Below are positions 27,744-35,510 of a stretch of DNA of 64,000 nucleotides, one piece after another. Within the stretch, counting starts at the first letter, position 1, and every line of letters starts with the position of its first letter. Made by a program: the position numbers and the translations under genes. Source of the DNA: Bryobacteraceae bacterium (GTDB lineage: Bacteria; Acidobacteriota; Terriglobia; Bryobacterales; Bryobacteraceae); NCBI GenBank assembly GCA_041394945.1, contig JAWKHH010000004.1:1399876-1463875 (forward strand), read 5' to 3'. The notes under the pieces are model-generated. The model was not told where the DNA came from. It did no database searches and saw nothing but the letters and a program-made list of their open reading frames with translations.

Positions 27744-28903
27744 TTGATGCGGATGTAGCCTTCGGTAAAGTCGCAGGTCCAGAAGCGGGACTGGCCGGCG
27801 CCTTTGCCCCGGATCACGAAATCGATCTGGCAATCCTTGGCGGCGAGCTTGCGCTTCACGTCGCGCTCACTGAAAGGTGCGGCCAGGCCGCCTTCACACA
27901 CCAGCGTGCCCTGCAGATAAATGTCGGTCTTGGCGGCATCGAAAACGACGCCGGAGTTGCCGGCCGCGGAGAGAATGCGGCCCCAGTTGGGGTCTGAGCC
28001 GGCGATGGCGGTCTTCACCAGCGGCGAATTGGCGATCGCGCGCGCCAACTGCGTGGCGGCCGCGTCGTCCTTGGCCCCGGTGACGTTGATCGTCACGAGC
28101 TTCCCCGCGCCCTCCCCGTCGCGGGCGATCTGCTCGGCCAGATGTTGCGACACCTTGGTGATCGCCTCGGTGAACGTCCACAGGTCGTCACGGCCGATCG
28201 CGATTCCGGAAGCGCCGCTGGCAAGCACCGCCAGCATGTCGTTTGTCGAAGTGTCGCCATCCACCGAAAGCCGGTTGTAGCTCGCATCGGCGGCCGACAC
28301 CGCCACACGGCGCAGCACGGCGGGCGAGATAGCGGCGTCGGTCATCAGAAAGCCGAGCGTCGTCGCCATGTTCGGCTGGATCATCCCGGAACCCTTCGTC
28401 ATGCCAGCGATGCGCACGGTTCCGCGCGCGGTGGCGACTTCCGCGAAGGACACCTTGGGGACCAGATCCGTCGTCATGATGGCCTCAGCCACGTCGTGGA
28501 ACTTGTCGGGCGAGAGCGCGGCAACCAAGCCGGGCAGCGCTTTCGTAATCAACGCCGGGTCCAGTTCAACCCCGATCACGCCAGTGGACGAAGGTAGTAT
28601 GGCGGATGCCTCCACGGCGAGCGCCTTCGCTGCCGCGCGGCACGACTCGTTGGCAACGGCCGCGCCGGTACGCGTTGCGCAGTTCGCGTTGCCCGCGTTG
28701 ATGAGGATGGCGCGAACGCGCCCCTTGCTGCTCTTCAGATGTTGCTGCGCCAACAGCACGGGAGCCGCCTTGATCTGGTTGCGTGTGAAAACAGCGGCCA
28801 CGGAGGCCGGTTGATCGGCTACGATTAGCGCGAGATCGTCCTTACGGACCTTCCGGATGCGGGCGTAAGTGGACGCGTAGCGAAAGCCGAGCGGTAAGGT
28901 CAT
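27725..28903 (-). CDS. argJ: Glutamate N-acetyltransferase / amino-acid acetyltransferase ArgJ
   Basis: 392 residues. ArgJ recycles the acetyl group from N-acetylornithine to glutamate in arginine synthesis, and bifunctional forms also use acetyl-CoA. The self-cleavage site is present in MIQPNMATTLGFLMTDA, where the threonine becomes the nucleophile of the beta chain. Other family blocks are visible (FTRNQIKAAPVLL, INAGNANCATRTGA, SVDGDTSTNDMLAVLASG, DPNWGRILSAAGNSG). It overlaps fmt by 4 bases and is the last gene of the aroC-def-fmt-argJ group. Confidence 0.95.
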   Translation of the reverse strand: MTLPLGFRYASTYARIRKVRKDDLALIVADQPASVAAVFTRNQIKAAPVLLAQQHLKSSKGRVRAILINAGNANCATRTGAAVANESCRAAAKALAVEASAILPSSTGVIGVELDPALITKALPGLVAALSPDKFHDVAEAIMTTDLVPKVSFAEVATARGTVRIAGMTKGSGMIQPNMATTLGFLMTDAAISPAVLRRVAVSAADASYNRLSVDGDTSTNDMLAVLASGASGIAIGRDDLWTFTEAITKVSQHLAEQIARDGEGAGKLVTINVTGAKDDAAATQLARAIANSPLVKTAIAGSDPNWGRILSAAGNSGVVFDAAKTDIYLQGTLVCEGGLAAPFSERDVKRKLAAKDCQIDFVIRGKGAGQSRFWTCDFTEGYIRINASYRT

Positions 28904-29832
28904 GCCAATCGTTCATTGTCCAACAACCGCTGGCCATTTCGAAAGGCCTCGCCGGAAATTCTTTTTTTGCCTTGTAACTGTACTTCCAGCAGTTCGATAG
29001 CGCCGTCCCCGGTGGAAACAAGCAGGCGTTTGCGGTCCGTCACGATCGTCCCCGGCGCTTCCCCGCCCTGGCGTTCCACCGGACGGCAGCGCCAGATGTG
29101 AATTGGCTGGCCGCGCAACTCGGCGAATGTACCGGGCCATGGCTCGAACCCGCGGCACCGCGCATGGATTCTGGCCGCCGGCCAAGTCCAGTCGACGCGG
29201 CCGTCTTCCTTCTTGAGGATTGGGGCGAGCGTGGCGCGCGAGTCGTCCTGCGGTTCAGGCGTGATCTCGCCGGCGTCGAGCCCGCGCAGAGTCTCGACAA
29301 GCAGACTCGCGCCGGCCGCGGCCAGCCGCGATCCCAACTCGGGCGAGGTCTCCTCCGGGCCGATAGCAGTCTCCCAGCGCAGCAGCATATCGCCCGTGTC
29401 GAGCCCCGCGTCGATACGCATGGTGGTGACTCCCGTGCGCGTTTCTCCGTTCGCGATCGCCCACTGGATGGGCGCGGCGCCGCGGTAGGCCGGCAGCAGT
29501 GACGCATGTACGTTGATGATGCCGAGCCGTGGGATATCGATAATCGACTGCGGAATGATCTGCCCGTAGCCGACGATGGCCATCGCGTCGGGCGCGAGCG
29601 CGCGCAACTCCTCAACGACCTCGGACCGCCGGATGCGCTCCGGCTGGCGGACGTCGAGCCCGTGCGCCAGTGCGGACTCCTTCACCGGCGAGGCCGCCAT
29701 CGCCTGGCCACGGCCCTTGGGACGGTCTGGCTGCGTGTAGACGGCGGCGATTCGATGGCCGGCACGGATCAGCGCCTCGAGGGGAGGAACGGCGAATTCG
29801 GGGGTGCCTAAATAAACGAGCTTCAATTCCAC
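28900..29832 (-). CDS. fmt: Methionyl-tRNA formyltransferase
   Basis: 310 residues, usual length. It formylates initiator Met-tRNA from 10-formyl-THF. Visible motifs are LGTPEFAVPPLEALI at the N-terminus, the active-site block NVHASLLPAYRGAAPIQWAI, GVTTMRIDAGLDTGDML and the C-terminal RNA-binding segment starting near TIVTDRKRLLVSTGDGAIELLEVQ. It overlaps def by 10 bases, the familiar def-fmt pair. Confidence 0.96.
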   Translation of the reverse strand: MELKLVYLGTPEFAVPPLEALIRAGHRIAAVYTQPDRPKGRGQAMAASPVKESALAHGLDVRQPERIRRSEVVEELRALAPDAMAIVGYGQIIPQSIIDIPRLGIINVHASLLPAYRGAAPIQWAIANGETRTGVTTMRIDAGLDTGDMLLRWETAIGPEETSPELGSRLAAAGASLLVETLRGLDAGEITPEPQDDSRATLAPILKKEDGRVDWTWPAARIHARCRGFEPWPGTFAELRGQPIHIWRCRPVERQGGEAPGTIVTDRKRLLVSTGDGAIELLEVQLQGKKRISGEAFRNGQRLLDNERLA

Positions 29833-30338
29833 TCGCCCGATTTCACCAGCTTGCGGATGCGGCGCTTGATGAGGTCGCGCTTGAGCATGCTCAGGTGGTT
29901 GATGAAGAGCACTCCGTTGAGATGATCGATTTCGTGTTGGAGCGCGCGGGCAAGCAGTTCGTCGCCGGTGATTTCAAACGGTTCGCCGGCTGCGTTGAAG
30001 GCGCGTACCTTGGCGATCAGCGCCCGGCGCACGTCCTCTCGAAAGCCGGGAATGCTGAGACAGCCTTCCTCGCCCACCTGCGTGCCTTCGAGCTCCACGA
30101 TCTCCGGATTCACCAGCACGAGCTTCTGCGCCTCGTCCTCGCCCACCGAGCAATCGATCACCGTGAGCCGCTGGCTCACGCCAACTTGCGGCGCAGCCAG
30201 GCCGACGCCCTTGTTGGCGTACATCGTCTCGAACATGTCGGCGACGAGCTGGTGGATTTCGGGGGTATCGAATTCGGTCACCAAGTCGCTTGGGGCTTCG
30301 AGGATCGGGTCGCCGTACTTGACAATATGGCGGATCAT
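29823..30338 (-). CDS. def: Peptide deformylase
   Basis: 171 residues. It removes the formyl group from new proteins using a metal ion. All three motifs are present: GVGLAAPQVGV, EGCLSIPG (Cys metal ligand) and QHEIDHLNG (two His ligands and catalytic Glu). It begins on the base before the aroC stop ends and overlaps fmt by 10 bases, so it is co-translated with both. Confidence 0.96.
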   Translation of the reverse strand: MIRHIVKYGDPILEAPSDLVTEFDTPEIHQLVADMFETMYANKGVGLAAPQVGVSQRLTVIDCSVGEDEAQKLVLVNPEIVELEGTQVGEEGCLSIPGFREDVRRALIAKVRAFNAAGEPFEITGDELLARALQHEIDHLNGVLFINHLSMLKRDLIKRRIRKLVKSGEWN

Positions 30339-31511
30339 CTAAAACGCTTTCACCTGCTCTAAATAACCATCATAGTTACGTCGGGTCTCGCCGAGCGAAT
30401 CGCCGCCGAACTTCTCGAGAAACGCTTGCGCCAGCACGATCGCCACCATCGCCTCGCCGATCACTCCGGCTGCCGGAACCACGCACACATCGCTGCGCTC
30501 GTAGGCCGCCGCCGAAGCCTCCCGCGTATCGAGGTCCACCGATTCAAGCGGGCGGCGCAGCGTCGAAATCGGCTTCAGCATCCCGCGCACCAGCAGGTCC
30601 TGGCCGTTGGTCATTCCGCCTTCGATCCCGCCCGCGCGGTTGGCGCCGCGCGTAAATTGGCGCTCCGAACGGTCGTAGTGGATCGTGTCCTGCACCTTGG
30701 AACCGAAACTCGCCGCTCCTTCGGCCGCGAACCCAACCTCCACGCCCTTCACCGCCTGCATGGAAACAAGCGCCTGCGCCAAACGGCCATCCAACCGCGC
30801 GTCCCAAGTGATATGCGAACCCAAACCCACGGGCAGTCCCCGCGCCACCACCTCAAACACGCCACCCACGGTATCGCCCGTGCGATACGCCTCGTCGACG
30901 ACGGCCTTCATTCGCTGCTCAGCATCTGCGTCCACGCATCCGAGCAGAACCTCGTCCTTCTCCGCGAGAGCCTTAATCTCTCCCCACGCCACGGCCCGGC
31001 CCACCCACTCCGGACCTACCGCGATGACGTGGCTCAGCACCTCGATGCCGAACTCGCGCAGCAGTTCCTTGGCCACGGCCCCCACGGCGACTCGCGCCGT
31101 CGTCTCCCGGGCGCTTGCCCGTTCGAGGATGTATCGCGCATCGCGATAGTCGTACTTGATGCACCCGGCGAGATCGGCGTGGCCCGGGCGCGGCCTCGTC
31201 ACCGTTTTCCGATTTGCTTCGCTGCCCTCGTAATCCTCAACCGGAAGGATGGAGGTCCAGTTCTTCCAATCCTTGTTTTCGATGAGAATGGCGATCGGCG
31301 CACCGATCGTCTTCGAGTGGCGTACCCCGGCGACGATCTCCGCCCGGTCCGTCTCGATCTTCATCCGCCCGCCACGGCCGAAGCCCTGCTGGCGGCGCCA
31401 TAGTTCGCGATTGACGCGTTCGAGCGAAACCGGGACGCCCGCGGGCATTCCCGTCAACGTCGCCACCAGACACTGCCCGTGCGATTCCCCTGCCGTCTCA
31501 AACCGGAACAT
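30339..31511 (-). CDS. aroC: Chorismate synthase
   Basis: 390 residues. It converts EPSP to chorismate using reduced FMN, the last step of the shikimate pathway. Family signatures are clear: MFRFETAGESHGQCLVATLTGMPAG at the start (kept from 31511), GRGGRMKIETDRAEIVAGVRH, RPRPGHADLAGCIKY, RASARETTARVAVGAVAKELL, GGIEGGMTNGQDLLVR. It adjoins def with no gap and follows the M24 peptidase by 29 bases. Confidence 0.97.
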   Translation of the reverse strand: MFRFETAGESHGQCLVATLTGMPAGVPVSLERVNRELWRRQQGFGRGGRMKIETDRAEIVAGVRHSKTIGAPIAILIENKDWKNWTSILPVEDYEGSEANRKTVTRPRPGHADLAGCIKYDYRDARYILERASARETTARVAVGAVAKELLREFGIEVLSHVIAVGPEWVGRAVAWGEIKALAEKDEVLLGCVDADAEQRMKAVVDEAYRTGDTVGGVFEVVARGLPVGLGSHITWDARLDGRLAQALVSMQAVKGVEVGFAAEGAASFGSKVQDTIHYDRSERQFTRGANRAGGIEGGMTNGQDLLVRGMLKPISTLRRPLESVDLDTREASAAAYERSDVCVVPAAGVIGEAMVAIVLAQAFLEKFGGDSLGETRRNYDGYLEQVKAF

Positions 31512-31540
31512 TGTGCTTAATCTTCAGGATAGCGGATGGC

Positions 31541-32719
31541 TTATTCAATCCGCACCAGCGCGCGCTGGATCTCCCCCGTTACCTCGGCATTCCGCTCGCC
31601 CACGTACATGTCCACCTCGCTCCGGATCCCGAACCGATCGAGATAGATGCCGGGCTCGATCGAGAAGCAGGTACCGGCGATTAGACGCCGCTCGTCGTGC
31701 GTCTCCAGGTTGTCCATGTTGGCTCCCGTGCCATGCACGTCGCGGCCGATCGAGTGCCCGGTGCGATGCACGAACCAATCGCCGTACCCGGCGGCGGCGA
31801 TATGACCTCGTGCCGCATCGTCCACCTGATAGCCGGCCATCTCCGTTCCTGCCGCTACTCCCTCCCGCACGAACCGGATTGCCGCGTCTCTCGCTCCGGT
31901 CACAACACCGAACACGTTTTCCACGTCCGCCGGCGGCGCGCCCGTAAAGCCGGTCCACGTGATGTCGTAATAGACGGCGTCGGGGGCGGCGGCGAGCTTC
32001 GCCCATAGGTCGATCAGCACAACATCGCCCCTGGCGATCTCCTTATGGAGTTCGGCTGTGGGTTCGTAGTGCGGATTGGCGGCGTTCTCGTTCACGCCGA
32101 CTATCGGACCGTGGTCCGTGAACAGCCCGTCCCGCTCGAACGCGGTGAGGATGAACGTCTTGATGTCGAACTCAGTCACCGGCAGCCCGCCCCGCAACCG
32201 TGCAGCGATCTCCTCGAATGCGCTTCGCCGCACTGCGTCCACACGCCGTCCCGCTTCGCGATGCGTCTCCAATTGATGCGCGGACCAGCGCGCCTCGAAA
32301 ATCTGAATCAGGTCGGCCGAGGTGACCACCTCCACTCCAAGGTCCCGAACCACCTCCACCGTCCCCGCATCCACCATCGAGACATACGGCACCGCGTTCT
32401 TCGGCGAGTACTGCATCGCCACGCGCCGGCGTCCGGTAAGCATCGCGCGGAGGCCTTCGAGCTGCGTCTGCCAGCTCGAATAGATGGTGCGCGCGCCGGG
32501 AACCGCGTCCAGCATTCCGGGCTCGATGCGGTGAACCAGTGCTTTCGGCTCGCCACTGGCCGGAATCAGGTAATACCAGCGGCGCGTGGGAGTCCGCGGG
32601 GCGGAGAAACCGAGAATGCGGTAGGCGAGCGGGTCCCGTTCGTGGTGATCGTAGAAGAGCCACCCGTCCAGGCCGGCGTCAGCAAGTGCGCGTTGAATGT
32701 CACCGATTTGCATTGGCAT
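31541..32719 (-). CDS. M24-family metallopeptidase (Xaa-Pro peptidase type)
   Basis: 392 residues. M24 peptidases cut Xaa-Pro or N-terminal methionine bonds with two metal ions. The metal ligands are present: Asp in VVLIDLWAKL and YYDITWTGF, His in HRTGHSIG, Glu in FSIEPGIY and Glu in RSEVDMYV. The N-terminal creatinase-like domain (about residues 1-145) is also typical, so this is probably a cytoplasmic proline peptidase. No signal peptide is seen. It overlaps the symporter gene by 20 bases. Confidence 0.9.
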   Translation of the reverse strand: MPMQIGDIQRALADAGLDGWLFYDHHERDPLAYRILGFSAPRTPTRRWYYLIPASGEPKALVHRIEPGMLDAVPGARTIYSSWQTQLEGLRAMLTGRRRVAMQYSPKNAVPYVSMVDAGTVEVVRDLGVEVVTSADLIQIFEARWSAHQLETHREAGRRVDAVRRSAFEEIAARLRGGLPVTEFDIKTFILTAFERDGLFTDHGPIVGVNENAANPHYEPTAELHKEIARGDVVLIDLWAKLAAAPDAVYYDITWTGFTGAPPADVENVFGVVTGARDAAIRFVREGVAAGTEMAGYQVDDAARGHIAAAGYGDWFVHRTGHSIGRDVHGTGANMDNLETHDERRLIAGTCFSIEPGIYLDRFGIRSEVDMYVGERNAEVTGEIQRALVRIE

Positions 32720-34103
32720 TTTCCATGAATGGCGCGAGCTTTTCCGCCGGCGGCGGCGCCGTCGCCAGGCTCACTCCGATCAGTCCCGCCACCGATGCGG
32801 CGAGCGCCGGGTAAACCGCATCCAGCCAGTGGCCCGATAGCTGCCAGCCGACGGTAACCACCGTGCCGAGCGCGATGGAAGCAATCGCGCCCGCTGTGTT
32901 CGCTCGCGGCCAGAAGAATACCGCCAGCACCGCCGGCGTAACCGCCGCGCCGTACACCGTATAGGCGTAGAGCGCGGCTTTGAGAATCGATTCGAAATGA
33001 GAAGCCTGCAGCAGCGCGAACAGACCCAGAGCCACGATGATGAGGCGCGACACCAGCAGCGTCTCCCGCTCCGACGCTTCCGGTCTCAGAAATCGCACGT
33101 AGACGTCGTGAATCAGGTTCGTCGATGGGGAAAAGAGGTAGTTGTTCGCCGTCGAGATGACTTTGGCGAAGATGCCGCCGAGCAACACCGCACCCACCAA
33201 CGGCGGCAGCCCGAGCCGCGCCGTCACCGGCAGAATCTCCCGCGGATTGTCGATGGTGAACTTGCTCGAGCCGACCACCGCCACCGCAATCAGCAGCGTC
33301 TCGAGTAGAAGCGTTCCGGCGATCCAGCCGACCACCGCCAGGTTTGCGTCGCGCTCCGACCGCGCCGAGAAGAACTTCTGGTACATCCCCTGGTTGCCCA
33401 CCAGCAGCAGCGCCGTCGGGAGCAGATACCCCAGCGCTTCGTACACGGGCAGCGGACCGAACACGGTGAAATGATCGGCCGGCAGCGCCGCCCGCACATG
33501 CGCCCAGCCGCCCACTTCCGAGAGGAGCAGCGGCAGGGCGACGATCACGATCACCGTCACCATGCCGCCGATCAGCAAATCCATATAGGCCACCGACGCC
33601 ATGCCGGCCGCTGCCGTAAACGTGATGACGAATGCGGCGATGACATACATGCCGGTGGTGCGGTCCAGCTCCGGAAAAATCAGATGTAGAATATCGCCGC
33701 CGCCCTTGAACTGATAGCTGGTAATAACCGTGTAGGAGATGACGATGGCAACGGTGCCAAGCAGCCGGGCGGTGGCGTTGTAGCGGCTCTCGAGCAGGTC
33801 CGGCACGGTGAATTGAGCGAACCGCCGGGCGCGGCCGGCAATAAAGTAGATCACCACCAGTCCAAGCCAACCCCCAGCCGGCTGCCACAACGCCGCGAAA
33901 CCGTTGCGGTAGGCGTTCTCGCCCCCGGCGAACAGGCTGCCGGCGCCGATCCACGACGACAGCAGCGTGAAGACCAAGACCGGCCATGGGAGCGATCGCC
34001 CGGCGACGAGAAAGTCCGTGCGGTTGCGGATGGCGAGCGTCTTGTAAATGGTGACTCCGCCCAGCGCCGCCACCACGATTCCCAGAACCACCGCGTAAAT
34101 CAC
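32700..34103 (-). CDS. Sodium:solute symporter family transporter
   Basis: 467 residues with about 12-13 membrane segments. The layout is typical of the SSS family (SLC5-like): DFLVAGRSLPWPVLVFTLLSSWIGAGSLF, then FTVPDLLESRYNATARLLGTVAIVISY and the helix-8 region STANNYLFSPSTNLIHDVYVRF. These transporters use a sodium gradient to bring in proline, pantothenate, sugars or carboxylates. The solute cannot be read here. Since an M24 peptidase follows directly with a 20-base overlap, an amino acid or peptide-derived substrate is a fair guess. Its start overlaps the ABC gene by 4 bases. Confidence 0.88.
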   Translation of the reverse strand: MIYAVVLGIVVAALGGVTIYKTLAIRNRTDFLVAGRSLPWPVLVFTLLSSWIGAGSLFAGGENAYRNGFAALWQPAGGWLGLVVIYFIAGRARRFAQFTVPDLLESRYNATARLLGTVAIVISYTVITSYQFKGGGDILHLIFPELDRTTGMYVIAAFVITFTAAAGMASVAYMDLLIGGMVTVIVIVALPLLLSEVGGWAHVRAALPADHFTVFGPLPVYEALGYLLPTALLLVGNQGMYQKFFSARSERDANLAVVGWIAGTLLLETLLIAVAVVGSSKFTIDNPREILPVTARLGLPPLVGAVLLGGIFAKVISTANNYLFSPSTNLIHDVYVRFLRPEASERETLLVSRLIIVALGLFALLQASHFESILKAALYAYTVYGAAVTPAVLAVFFWPRANTAGAIASIALGTVVTVGWQLSGHWLDAVYPALAASVAGLIGVSLATAPPPAEKLAPFMENANANR

Positions 34104-35293
34104 TGCCGGATCGCCTCCAGCCGTCTCGCCTCAACCGACACCGGGAAACTCGCCACGCCGGCCGTCGCCCGCCCGTCGGTGATCGTGAACGAGAGAACGC
34201 CGTCGCGCCAGTCCTGACTGGAGCCGTCCCAATTCTGAACGGCCGCCGTCAGCGTGTATTCCTGCGGCGCGAGGAGGCAATCGAACTCGAAGTCTACTTG
34301 CAAGATTTCCCCCGGCTGAAAATCTCCCAAACGCCGACCCTCGACGCGAGTGTTGGTGCCGAAAACATCCATACCCAGCCGGTCCCTGATCAGTATACCG
34401 ACGATCGGGTCAGCCGCCGCCAACTGGAACTCGGCCGCCACTCGAATCACTACGGTGGAACCACTTGGTATCGAGGTATTCGCGTTGGCGCCGCCGCGGA
34501 GTACCTCTACGCTGCAAATTCGGCTTGCACCATCTCCATGCCGGAACGACGAAGTCGGACCCGCCCCCGCCGCCTCTTCCGGACGCCGCTGCCATTCGTG
34601 AACCATTCCGATATAGCGGTTTACAATCGACTCCGGCGGCCCATCGGCCTCCACCCGCCCGCCGACCATCAGAACCGCACGGTCAGCCAGACGTTTGACA
34701 AGTCCAAGGTCGTGCGAGACGAACAGAACCGTGGCGCCACTCTCCTTCAGGGCTTCGAACTTGCGAACGCATCGATTGGCGAATATCGCATCGCCTACGG
34801 CGAGGGCCTCGTCGACGATGAGGATGTCGGGATCGACGTGAATGGCCGCCGCGAATGCGAGCCGGACGTACATGCCGCTGGAGTATTCCTTGACAGGCCG
34901 GTCCATGTACTCACCGATTCCCGCGAACTCCTCAATCGCCGGCATCCGCGCTCGCATGTCCACCCGGGCCACGCCCATCACCTCGCTATTGAGAAGGACG
35001 TTCTCCCGTCCGGTGAGTTCGGGATTGAAACCGGCGCCCAATTCGAGCAATGCGGCGATGCGCCCTTCCGCAACCACCCGTCCGCGCGTCGGCTGGAGGA
35101 TGCCGCTCACGATCTGCAAGAGCGTGCTTTTGCCCGAACCGTTTGGCCCGACGATCGCGACAAACTCTCCCGGAGCGGCGCGGAAGGAGACCTCGCGGAG
35201 GGCCCAGAACTCCCGCCCTGGGCGACCGAGGAGCCGTTCCCAGGGACGCTCGAAGAGGAGGTAGCGCTTGGAGAGTCGATGGACAGTCAGCAC
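34100..35293 (-). CDS. ABC transporter ATPase of the Wzt polysaccharide-export type
   Basis: 397 residues. The N-terminal ABC domain has Walker A GPNGSGKST, signature EYSSGMYVRLAFAAAIH and Walker B DILIVDEAL. The C-terminal part after about residue 250 (PTSSFRHGDGASRICSVEVL, SGSTVVIRVAAEFQL, DVFGTNTRVEGRRLG) is the beta-sandwich carbohydrate-binding domain of Wzt, which recognises a terminal modification on O-antigen. No Wzm-type permease lies next to it; the next gene is a sodium symporter. It may work with a permease elsewhere. The gene is the promoter-proximal member of the unit that continues to argJ. Confidence 0.88.
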   Translation of the reverse strand: MLTVHRLSKRYLLFERPWERLLGRPGREFWALREVSFRAAPGEFVAIVGPNGSGKSTLLQIVSGILQPTRGRVVAEGRIAALLELGAGFNPELTGRENVLLNSEVMGVARVDMRARMPAIEEFAGIGEYMDRPVKEYSSGMYVRLAFAAAIHVDPDILIVDEALAVGDAIFANRCVRKFEALKESGATVLFVSHDLGLVKRLADRAVLMVGGRVEADGPPESIVNRYIGMVHEWQRRPEEAAGAGPTSSFRHGDGASRICSVEVLRGGANANTSIPSGSTVVIRVAAEFQLAAADPIVGILIRDRLGMDVFGTNTRVEGRRLGDFQPGEILQVDFEFDCLLAPQEYTLTAAVQNWDGSSQDWRDGVLSFTITDGRATAGVASFPVSVEARRLEAIRQ

Positions 35294-35401
35294 GTCTACT
35301 CCAGACTACTCCCTCGCGCAAGGCGGCGCACGACGACATTTGCATGACGAAAAGTGCACACATTTTTACACTATATGAGGGTTATTATCCTCGCCTTTTT
35401 C

Positions 35402-35409
35402 ACCGATAA
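35402..35409 (+). promoter_or_regulatory. Sigma-28-like -10 element before cheA (weak)
   Basis: ACCGATAA matches the FliA -10 consensus GCCGATAA at seven of eight positions and lies about 100 bases before cheA in the divergent gap. The matching -35 (TAAA-type) is not convincing. Chemotaxis genes are often transcribed by this sigma factor. Confidence 0.25.
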
Positions 35410-35428
35410 ACTGTCAGGAAGACGACGT

Positions 35429-35438
35429 CCGACGTCGG
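35429..35438. repeat. Perfect palindrome in the cheA leader
   Basis: CCGACGTCGG is a perfect 10-base palindrome between the candidate -10 element and cheA. It sits next to another GACGTC. It might be a regulator site; there is no matching regulator in view. Confidence 0.25.
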
Positions 35439-35510
35439 CCGCAAGCAGTCTCAGCGCGAGGGGCGCGTTGAGCCTGTGGAGACGGATAACGGAGGAGGTG
35501 CCCGGGACAT

